Source: CAZHGD01 sp964531735
GTDB taxonomy: Bacteria; Armatimonadota; UBA10988
Length of the DNA stretch: 13,078 nucleotides
Reading direction: 5' to 3'
Assembly (NCBI GenBank): GCA_964531735.1
Contig: CAZHGD010000201.1
Span: 1 to 13,078 of the forward strand
The notes beneath the pieces were generated by a model that saw nothing but the letters and a program-made list of their open reading frames with translations, ran no database searches and had not been told where the DNA came from. Within the stretch, counting starts at the first letter, position 1. The number at the start of each line of letters is the position of its first letter. The translations under genes were made by a program, and so were the position numbers. Below are positions 6,984 through 13,078 of this stretch, piece after piece.

Positions 6984-8267
6984 ATGCGTATGCTCGACGC
7001 CGCCACTGAAGCCGCCCAAGTGCAGGCCGTGCTCGCCCGTGACCCGTTCGTCGGCACGGCGGAGCACGCGCGCGACGCCGAGAGGATCGTCCACGACGTG
7101 CGGCAGCGGGGCGATGCCGCGTTGCTGGACTACACGCGGCGGTTCGACGCGCCGGAGATGACCTTGCCGCGGATGCGCGTGTCGGCGGCCGACCTGGCCG
7201 CGGCGCGACGGGCCGTGCCCGGCGAGTTCATCGCGGCCACGGCGACGGCCATCGGCAACCTGACCGACTTCCACCGCCGGCAGGTGCGCCAGGACTGGTT
7301 CGCCACGCGGCCCGGCGGCGGCTGGGTCGGGCAGCGGTTCTCGCCCATCGAGCGGGTGGGCGTCTACGTCCCCGGCGGTCAGGCGGTGCTGCCGTCCACG
7401 CTGCTGCACGTCTGCGTGCCGGCGCAGGTGGCCGGCGTCAAGCAGATCGCCGTCTGTTGCCCGCCGCGGCGTGACGGCACCGGCGAGGTCCACCTGCTGG
7501 CGGCCGCGGCCATGCTCGGCCTGGACGAGGTCTACCTGGTCGGCGGCGCTCAGGCCATCGCCGCGCTGGCCTTCGGCACGCACACCATTCGCCGCGTCGA
7601 CCTGATCGCCGGGCCGGGCAATCCGTACGTCAACCACGCCAAGCGGCTGGTCTACGGCACCGTCGGCATCGACAGCCTGGCCGGGCCGTCGGAGATCCTG
7701 ATCATCGCCGACGACACCGCTCGGCCGGAACAGGTGGCGGCCGATCTGCTGTCGCAGGCCGAGCACAGCCTGGACGCCCGCGCGATCGTGCTGACGCCGA
7801 GTCGCGACCTGGCGGCGCGCATCGACGCGGCGGTGACCGCGCAGTTGGCCGCGCTGGGCAGCGAGGTGGCGGTCAAGGCGCTGGACGCCTGCGGCGCCAT
7901 CATCGTCACGGCCGACCTGGACGAGGCCTGCGCGCTGGCCAACGCCTGTGCGCCCGAGCACCTGGAGCTGCTGGTGCAGGAGCCCTCGCGGTGGCTCGGG
8001 CGGGTGCACCACGCCGGCGCGGTGTTCCTCGGCGCCTACAGCCCCGAGCCGCTGGGCGACTACGTGGCCGGCCCGTCGCACGTGCTGCCCACCGGCGGCA
8101 CGGCCCGGTTCAGCTCGCCACTGGGCGTGGACACGTTCGTCAAGCGCAGCAGTCTGATCGCCTACGAACGGGACACGCTGGCCAACGAGGCGGCGGCCAT
8201 CGCCACGCTCGCTCGCGCCGAGGGCCTGGAGGCGCACGCGCGGAGCGTCGAAGCCCGGTTGGACTGA
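6984..8267 (+). CDS. hisD: Histidinol dehydrogenase
   Basis: A 427-residue cytoplasmic enzyme catalysing the last two steps of histidine biosynthesis: L-histidinol to L-histidine via histidinal, with two NAD+. It is full length, close to the 434 residues of the E. coli enzyme. The family residues line up with an offset of one: zinc ligands Gln258 and His261 (QAEH), Asp359 (GDY) and His418, the Glu325-His326 catalytic pair in APEHLEL, and substrate contacts His366 and Glu413. Nucleotide and structural motifs AGPGNPYVNHAK (209-220) and AGPSE (233-237) are intact. Retention of all histidinol-site residues argues for true HisD rather than a HisD-like alcohol dehydrogenase such as HpsN. GGAGA at 6974-6978 lies five bases before the ATG at 6984; a second ATG at 6990 is an alternative start. 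It is the last gene of the rightward run and no other his gene is in the window. Confidence 0.96.
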   Translation: MRMLDAATEAAQVQAVLARDPFVGTAEHARDAERIVHDVRQRGDAALLDYTRRFDAPEMTLPRMRVSAADLAAARRAVPGEFIAATATAIGNLTDFHRRQVRQDWFATRPGGGWVGQRFSPIERVGVYVPGGQAVLPSTLLHVCVPAQVAGVKQIAVCCPPRRDGTGEVHLLAAAAMLGLDEVYLVGGAQAIAALAFGTHTIRRVDLIAGPGNPYVNHAKRLVYGTVGIDSLAGPSEILIIADDTARPEQVAADLLSQAEHSLDARAIVLTPSRDLAARIDAAVTAQLAALGSEVAVKALDACGAIIVTADLDEACALANACAPEHLELLVQEPSRWLGRVHHAGAVFLGAYSPEPLGDYVAGPSHVLPTGGTARFSSPLGVDTFVKRSSLIAYERDTLANEAAAIATLARAEGLEAHARSVEARLD

Positions 8268-8300
8268 GAGTGGGACCGGCCTGGCGCCGGTCCCACTCTC
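8266..8300. terminator. Perfect 15-bp hairpin between convergent genes (bidirectional terminator)
   Basis: GAGAGTGGGACCGGC (8266-8280) is followed by the loop CTGGC and then the exact reverse complement GCCGGTCCCACTCTC (8286-8300). The left arm begins on the second base of the hisD stop codon TGA, and the right arm ends six bases before the stop of the leftward oxidoreductase gene. There is no T-tract on either side. It could act as a terminator in both directions or as a 3'-end RNA-stabilising stem for both convergent transcripts. Confidence 0.8.
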
Positions 8301-8306
8301 ACGCCA

Positions 8307-9323
8307 CTACAGCCGCGGGCGCAACTGCTCCAGCAGGTTGTCCGGCGGGTCGAACGGCAGGTCGACCGGCGCGCAGGTCAGCGAGCTGGTGTAGAGGCCC
8401 AGGATGGCGCCGAACTGCGCCAGCGAGCGCTCGATCCGCGTCGGATGCGGCTTGGACTCGTCCAGCAGCCAGTCGAACATGGCCTCGGTCAGGCGGCCCT
8501 GGGCGGGATCGTCCTCCACGCGGTAGTCGATGGGCCCGCTCTGGTAGCCACCAGCGGCGGTGAACTTCTCCCAGCCACCCATGCTCCACGACACGTAGCC
8601 TTCGGTGCCGTAGGCGGCCACGCGCTTGTGGAAGTAGATCACGTCGCGGTGCTCGGTGGCATAGGGCGCCACGCGGCCGCAGACCAGGTTGGCCTTGACG
8701 CCGCTCTCGAAGCTGACGTTGCCGACGCAGGCGCTCGGCGCCGGCTGGCGCGAATCGAACTGGTCAGCGCCGGCCACCTGGCCGAACACCGCGGTGATCG
8801 GGCTGAACGCCGCGTAGCTGTGCGCCAGCTCCAGGACGTGCACGCCCTGATCGAGCGGCGTCGAGCGGGCGCTGGCGTCGATGAACCGCACCTGCCCGAT
8901 GGCGCCTTCGGCCACGGCCTGCTTCAGCTCCATATTGTGAGCGTGGAAGTTGAGCTGCGTGTTGACGCAGATCTTCATCGGCGAGCTGGCCGCCAGCGCG
9001 CGGATCGCCTTGTAGTCGGCACCGTCAAGCGCAATCGGCTTCTCGATGATCACCGCCGGCACGTTGTGCTCCGCGGCGATGGTCAACGTCTCCAGCCGCA
9101 ACGCCGGCAGCGTGACGATGTGGAGGACATCGGGCTGCTCCCGCTCGAGCATCTCGTGCACGTCGGTGTAGCGCGTGGCCACGCCGAACTCGTCGCCGAA
9201 CTGATTGAGCCGCTCCTCGTTCAGATCACACAGCGCGACCATCTGACCGCGCTTGACGAACTGGTAACCTCGGGCATGGCCCTTCGCCCGCGGACCGCAC
9301 CCCAGGAAGGCACACTTGAACAT
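8307..9323 (-). CDS. Gfo/Idh/MocA-family NAD(P)-dependent oxidoreductase
   Basis: A 338-residue cytoplasmic protein of the Gfo/Idh/MocA family, which oxidises or reduces sugars, inositols and related compounds. The N-terminal Rossmann fold (about 1-120) opens with CAFLGCGPRAKGH. The EKP motif, with catalytic Lys95, is at 94-96 in VIIEKPIAL. The C-terminal alpha/beta substrate domain carries the DxxxH motif DQGVH (Asp158, His162) typical of the family. Length is normal. The frame extends upstream to 9410, but the ATG at 9323 is chosen because the Rossmann fold starts there and homologues begin at this point. The ribosome site is weak (AGCGAGA-like) with a small hairpin next to it. It lies 101 bases downstream of the large beta-helix gene on the same strand, which may place both in one transcript. 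A role in metabolising sugars released by the neighbouring glycosidases is plausible but inferred; the substrate is unknown. Confidence 0.9.
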   Translation of the reverse strand: MFKCAFLGCGPRAKGHARGYQFVKRGQMVALCDLNEERLNQFGDEFGVATRYTDVHEMLEREQPDVLHIVTLPALRLETLTIAAEHNVPAVIIEKPIALDGADYKAIRALAASSPMKICVNTQLNFHAHNMELKQAVAEGAIGQVRFIDASARSTPLDQGVHVLELAHSYAAFSPITAVFGQVAGADQFDSRQPAPSACVGNVSFESGVKANLVCGRVAPYATEHRDVIYFHKRVAAYGTEGYVSWSMGGWEKFTAAGGYQSGPIDYRVEDDPAQGRLTEAMFDWLLDESKPHPTRIERSLAQFGAILGLYTSSLTCAPVDLPFDPPDNLLEQLRPRL

Positions 9324-9334
9324 CGCATCATCTC

Positions 9335-9357
9335 GCTGGCTTTCGCCTGTCGCCAGC
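9335..9357 (-). promoter_or_regulatory. Small leader hairpin upstream of the Gfo/Idh/MocA gene
   Basis: Read on the minus strand, GCTGGC (9352-9357) and GCCAGC (9335-9340) can pair as a 6-bp stem with an 11-base loop. A competing short stem, GGC-GAAA-GCC, would have a GNRA-type loop. The 3' arm abuts the weak ribosome-binding region of the gene starting at 9323, so it could affect translation. In DNA this GC-rich it may also be chance. Apart from this, the gap 9324-9424 shows nothing recognisable. Confidence 0.2.
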
Positions 9358-9424
9358 CGCATTCGCCGCCCCGGCCCGGGTCCTCTTGCCTGAGGCGCGA
9401 GTCGCGACATCCGCGTTGAGCCAC

Positions 9425-12400
9425 CTACGGCAGCGGCTCGCCGACGATGCGAATCCAGCCTATGCGCAACGCCACACCGTCGAACGCCTTGGCGTCGTAA
9501 CGGCCCAGGCGCTTGGCCTCCGCCATGGGTTCGGCGCGGTCGGGCGCGTCGGCCAGCAGTTCGACGGTCACGGTGTGCTCGCGGTCGGGCACGGCGCCCG
9601 CCAGCGCCAGGCTGCTGAGCCGCTGGTAGTAGCTCCAGCGGTCGACCTGCTGGCGCACGCCGCCAACGCGCCCATCGACGGTCACGCGCACCCGGCCGGT
9701 GTCGGGCCCCATGAGGTTGAACAGACTCGCCGCGGTGCCCTTGAACCGGAAGGTCAGCTTGGCGCCGGGCTGGTTGGTGAACCAGATCTGCTCGAAGTGC
9801 TGCCCGAACGCGCCGGCCGGCTGTCGCTCCCAGCGGCCGGTCAGCATCGCCTCGGTGATGGGCACCTGACGCGCGTTGGCCAAATGGTCGGGCCGCAGTG
9901 GCCGGGCCATCGCCGCGGCGCGGTCGAACGGCGGCGGCGCGGCGGCCAGCAACTGGCTGGTGTGCTCGGCCATGACCTGGCCGGACAGGTTGAAGGCGGC
10001 CGGTGAGGTGTAGACGCCGTCGGTGGTGAACACGACCTTGCCCGTCAGCTTGGCCACCTCGTCGGGCTTGGCGCGATAGACCAGCCGGCCGTCCTTCTGC
10101 AGGGCCCAGAAGCGCTGGCCAAGGTTGACCGCCGGCAGGCCGTAGCGCTCGGCCAGGCGCTCGAAGGCCGAGACCACACTCGGGCAGAGGCCCTTGTCCA
10201 GGTCCTGCTCGTAGCCGGTGCGGAAGCTGTAGACCAACAGCAGGTCGAGGTTCCGGTCGGCCTGCCAGGCCTGGCGGATCATGCCTTCGATGGCGGCCTG
10301 CGCCGTCTCGGGTGCCGTCTCGGCGTCGTCGCTCGCGAAGTCGATCAGCACCAGGTCGGGCTGGTGCCGCAGGGCCTCGTGGGCAAACCGATAGACGCTG
10401 AAGCCGGAGCCGCGGGCGCCACCGTCGATGGCGGCCAAGTGGCCGGTGATGGTCACGCCGGGATGCTGCGCGCGGAGCTGCTTCAGGTAGGTCTCGAACC
10501 AGCCGCCCTGCGCGTGGTTGCCACCGGCGAAGCAGACCACGGTCAGCGGCTGGCCCGCGGCCAGCTTGCGCTTGACGTTCGGCAGGCCGCCGCGCACTTG
10601 CAGCTCCTTGGCCGGCACCGGCTCGTGTCCGGGCACGTCGAAGTAGCGCTCGGTGGTGAACTCGCCCAGCGCCGCGGCGCCCTTGGCCTCGACAATCGGC
10701 CAGCTCGCGCGCAGCTCATCAGCCTGCGGGCCCATCTGCTCCAGTGGCAGGTCCTTGAACCCGAGCGCGCGCACCGGCGAATCGGGTTGCAGATGGTAGT
10801 CGTGTCGCGCCGGGTCGACAAACCGCGGGTCGGCGTTGAGCGAATGCTCGTCGTGCCCGGTCTGGCGCCATTCGTCCCAGCTCAACAGGCGGCCTGAATC
10901 GGGCAGCAGGTCGAGGCGGAACTTGAGGTCGAGGCCGGCCGGTCCCCAGACGCAGTTGTGGTCGAACGCGAACCGCGCGAAGTCCACTTTGGGCCCGCGC
11001 CAGCTCCAGACGAGCTGCCCGCCGCCCCACTGCGCGCGGTGCCGCTCGCGCATCATGCGCCCGCCGTCGGGCGTGTAGTAGATGATGTTGCGCTGGAACT
11101 TCGAGCCGCCGACCGTGCTGAACGTGGCCGGGTCGTCGGTGTAGGTGGCCAGCTCGGGATAGCGCTGCAGGTAGGCGGCGTAGCTGCCGTCGGCGCGGCG
11201 CTTCTTCACGTAGGAGTACGACTGCGCCATCAGGTCGGGATAGCCGCCGCCGCTGACCTGGAAGCCCGGTGCGTCGATGATGACGTTGTTGGCCCAGGTG
11301 TTGTCGCGGCCCTCGTGGTTGAACAGGCCGCAGACCGGCACGGCGTAGAGCAGGTTGCCGAACACGGTCACGCCCGATTCGGGCGCATCGAGGTAGATGC
11401 CCCAGGTGAAGGCCGGGTAGATGAACTTGACCTTGCCGCCCGACACCGGCCGCCAGGAGCTGGCCTTGCCGAAGCCACCGAGATGGTGGAACAGGTTGTA
11501 GCGGATGACGGTCCCGCGCTGGGTGAAGTCGCGCGAGGACATGTACAGCCCGCCGGTGTCCTCACTGCCCAGGTTGGTGTGGTGGACCACGTTGTACTCG
11601 ACCGTCTGGTCGTTGCCGCCGACCAGAATACCCTGGTGGTAGCAGTCGTGGATCAGGTTGTGCCGCGCGAAGTTGCCCACGCCCGCCAGGTTGACGCCGG
11701 TCTTGTAGGTGCGGTCGAAGGCCGCGATGTGGTGGATGTAGTTGTTGTCGGCATACAGGTCGCCGCGCTCCAGCGTCTGCCGGTTGCCACCGGTCAGCGC
11801 CACGCCGCCGGCGCCGGTGGCCCAGATGTCGCAGCCGCTCACGCCGCTGCGGTGGCCGCCGACGACGTTCACGCCCCAGGCGCCGGTGTTGCGGATGGTG
11901 CAGCCGGCCACGCGGACCGCTTCACAGTCCTTCAGCTCCACCGCGGTGGCGTCGCAGTTCTCCAGCGCGAAGCCGCGCCAGGTGAGGTGCGCGGCGCCGG
12001 TGGCGGCGAGCAGCGTGCCACACACCGGCACGCCGACCTCGCCGGTGCCCAGGTCGGCCGGCGGCAGGAAGTAGAGCCGGGCCGCGTCGGGATCGAGGTA
12101 CCACTCGCCCGGCGCGTCGAGTTCGGCGAGCAGGTTCTGCACGAAGTAGCGGTCGCCGACCACCAGGCCGTAACTGACGTTGCGCGCCAACCAGATGACG
12201 CCGGTGGCCGCGTCGGCCGACTTGAGGCGCACGACGTTCCAGGCCCAGCCATAGGCCGGGTGAATGCCGATCTCGGCGCGCTGCACGTGCTGCCAGGACG
12301 GCTTGATGACATCGCGCGTGGCGGTGAAGTGGTCCTTCACCTGCGGCACGTTGTCCGAGACGGAGTTGTTGGTGGCCGGGGCCGGGTCGCTGGCCGCGAT

Positions 12401-12937
12401 GTGGGCCCAGCGGCCGCCGTGCGGATCTTGCGCGTCGACGTTCGGGTAGCGCGCCAAGACCTGCCGCTCGCCGCGGAAGAAGAGCTGGCGGCAGGCGACC
12501 TTGGCCAGCGGCGTGTTCTTCAGGTCGGCCACCAGGATGCCGTTGCGGAACGGCTGGAAGCCGGTCACCGGCCAATCGCCGACCAGCCGCGTGCGCCCTT
12601 GCCCGGCGCCACGCCAGACGATAGGCCCGGCCGGCGTGCCGGAGTCTTCGGCGCCGAAGGTCAGCGGCTGCTGCAGCCGCCAGGTGCCGGCGGCCACGTG
12701 CACCGTGGCGCCTTCGCCCAGCTGGCCGGCCCGGCGCAGCGCGCGCAGTTCGGTCTGCGCGCGGGTCAGGCTGGCGAACGGCTCGGCCGGCGTGCCGGCA
12801 GCGGTGTCACGGCCGTCGGGCGCCACGTGGAGGGCGACCGGGGCCGCCCAGGCGGGGGCGGCCAGCATGAGGGCCCAGAGCCGTACCGGCCAGCCCGCCG
12901 GCCGCCGGCCGACCGGGACAGCGTGAGCGAGGTGCAT
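9425..12937 (-). CDS. Large secreted right-handed beta-helix protein with degenerate SGNH-like domain
   Basis: An exported 1170-residue, multi-domain protein. Residues 1-31 look like a signal peptide: basic n-region, LWALMLAAPAWA core, AWA|A cleavage. Residues of about 34-130 carry the N-terminal cap typical of pectate-lyase-like beta-helix proteins (HVAPDGRDTAAGTPAEPFASL). Repetitive beta-helix rungs run to roughly 600 (for example NTGAWGVNVVGG, NYIHHI and NVVHHTNLGSEDTGG), with further non-repetitive sequence to about 790. A SGNH/GDSL-hydrolase-like domain spans about 797-990 and a beta-sandwich resembling the accessory domain of such esterases spans about 1000-1170. In the SGNH part the usual nucleophile block GGSIT reads GGNHA (Asn807), the Asn block reads FASDD (Asp870) and DGVH reads DGVY (Tyr976), so this domain may be inactive. 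Beta-helix proteins are often polysaccharide lyases, hydrolases or epimerases, but I cannot assign the reaction. The ATG at 12937 has CGGAG six bases upstream; the frame is open to a GTG at 13054, which would hide the signal peptide. Confidence 0.85.
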   Translation of the reverse strand: MHLAHAVPVGRRPAGWPVRLWALMLAAPAWAAPVALHVAPDGRDTAAGTPAEPFASLTRAQTELRALRRAGQLGEGATVHVAAGTWRLQQPLTFGAEDSGTPAGPIVWRGAGQGRTRLVGDWPVTGFQPFRNGILVADLKNTPLAKVACRQLFFRGERQVLARYPNVDAQDPHGGRWAHIAASDPAPATNNSVSDNVPQVKDHFTATRDVIKPSWQHVQRAEIGIHPAYGWAWNVVRLKSADAATGVIWLARNVSYGLVVGDRYFVQNLLAELDAPGEWYLDPDAARLYFLPPADLGTGEVGVPVCGTLLAATGAAHLTWRGFALENCDATAVELKDCEAVRVAGCTIRNTGAWGVNVVGGHRSGVSGCDIWATGAGGVALTGGNRQTLERGDLYADNNYIHHIAAFDRTYKTGVNLAGVGNFARHNLIHDCYHQGILVGGNDQTVEYNVVHHTNLGSEDTGGLYMSSRDFTQRGTVIRYNLFHHLGGFGKASSWRPVSGGKVKFIYPAFTWGIYLDAPESGVTVFGNLLYAVPVCGLFNHEGRDNTWANNVIIDAPGFQVSGGGYPDLMAQSYSYVKKRRADGSYAAYLQRYPELATYTDDPATFSTVGGSKFQRNIIYYTPDGGRMMRERHRAQWGGGQLVWSWRGPKVDFARFAFDHNCVWGPAGLDLKFRLDLLPDSGRLLSWDEWRQTGHDEHSLNADPRFVDPARHDYHLQPDSPVRALGFKDLPLEQMGPQADELRASWPIVEAKGAAALGEFTTERYFDVPGHEPVPAKELQVRGGLPNVKRKLAAGQPLTVVCFAGGNHAQGGWFETYLKQLRAQHPGVTITGHLAAIDGGARGSGFSVYRFAHEALRHQPDLVLIDFASDDAETAPETAQAAIEGMIRQAWQADRNLDLLLVYSFRTGYEQDLDKGLCPSVVSAFERLAERYGLPAVNLGQRFWALQKDGRLVYRAKPDEVAKLTGKVVFTTDGVYTSPAAFNLSGQVMAEHTSQLLAAAPPPFDRAAAMARPLRPDHLANARQVPITEAMLTGRWERQPAGAFGQHFEQIWFTNQPGAKLTFRFKGTAASLFNLMGPDTGRVRVTVDGRVGGVRQQVDRWSYYQRLSSLALAGAVPDREHTVTVELLADAPDRAEPMAEAKRLGRYDAKAFDGVALRIGWIRIVGEPLP

Positions 12938-13078
12938 CGTCTGCTCCGAGCCGCGGCCGAACCGGCCGTTGCGGCCTGCTGGTGCGCTGTTCGACGCCGC
13001 GACGTACCGCCCTTCCGCGGACATGCTAAGCAGCATGCCGGAGTTGTTGTCCACAGGGCGGGCGAATCCTGTCCGCGG
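12938..13078. repeat. Upstream region of the beta-helix gene with nested inverted repeats
   Basis: This 141-base end of the window precedes the beta-helix start. It holds a 9-bp inverted repeat, CCGCGGACA (13015-13023) and TGTCCGCGG (13070-13078), 46 bases apart. Nested near its left arm, and overlapping it by two bases, is CATGCT-AAGC-AGCATG (13022-13037). Such symmetry could be an operator, but CCGCGG is itself a palindrome and GC-rich DNA gives such matches by chance. No convincing promoter hexamers are visible. The right arm is the last nine bases of the window, so its true extent cannot be judged. Confidence 0.25.

Noticed and set aside
5189..7057. 622-codon open frame on the minus strand across the GH65-like gene
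   Set aside because: It is a shadow of the sense gene: compositionally biased and without recognisable motifs or ribosome-binding site.
6900..8237. 445-codon open frame antisense to hisD
   Set aside because: hisD on the plus strand is certain; the antisense frame shows no family features.
8445..9419. 324-codon plus-strand open frame across the Gfo/Idh/MocA gene
   Set aside because: It is antisense to a gene with intact Rossmann, EKP and DxxxH motifs, and has no coherent protein signature.
1..13078. Defence system, mobile element, CRISPR array, tRNA or rRNA
   Set aside because: No transposase, integrase, nuclease, helicase or toxin motifs, no regularly spaced repeats, and no recognisable RNA gene sequence were seen.

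Overview
The window is very GC-rich bacterial DNA, densely coding, with third codon positions almost all G or C. It carries seven intact genes and one frame-disrupted small gene. The gene mix is a secreted GH50-like (agarase-family) glycosidase, a GH65-like six-hairpin glycosidase, a very large secreted beta-helix protein, a Gfo/Idh/MocA oxidoreductase, a CE4 deacetylase, an M20 peptidase and HisD. This suits a polysaccharide-degrading bacterium of the Planctomycetota/Verrucomicrobiota/Armatimonadota type. That placement rests on gene repertoire only; there is no rRNA or marker gene here to settle it. Shine-Dalgarno sites are visible before most starts.

Layout. A polysaccharide deacetylase (1-783, minus) is divergent from a rightward run of five genes. 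These are an M20 metallopeptidase (878-2029), a secreted GH50-like glycosidase (2089-4176), a small gene of unknown function with an apparent -1 frameshift (4179-4657), a cytoplasmic GH65-like glycosidase (4685-6922) and histidinol dehydrogenase hisD (6984-8267). The gaps are about 59, 2, 27 and 61 bases, so the run could be one transcript. It ends at a perfect 15-bp hairpin that starts inside the hisD stop codon. Two leftward genes converge on that hairpin: a Gfo/Idh/MocA oxidoreductase (8307-9323) and, upstream of it, a 1170-residue secreted beta-helix protein (9425-12937) with a C-terminal SGNH-hydrolase-like domain.

How it may work together (inference). The exported GH50-like enzyme and the secreted beta-helix protein would act on an extracellular polysaccharide. 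The cytoplasmic GH65-like enzyme and the Gfo/Idh/MocA oxidoreductase could process imported oligosaccharides or sugars. No transporter, regulator or sulfatase is present, so this is at most part of a carbohydrate-use locus. hisD looks like a genuine, complete biosynthetic enzyme that happens to sit at the end of the run.

Most worth a second look: (i) the frameshift at a G5 tract inside the small gene between the two glycosidases; (ii) the SGNH-like domain of the beta-helix protein, in which Ser, Asn and His of the catalytic set all appear replaced; (iii) the M20 protein with His-Glu where the family has Glu-Glu. I found no defence system, mobile element, CRISPR array or RNA gene.
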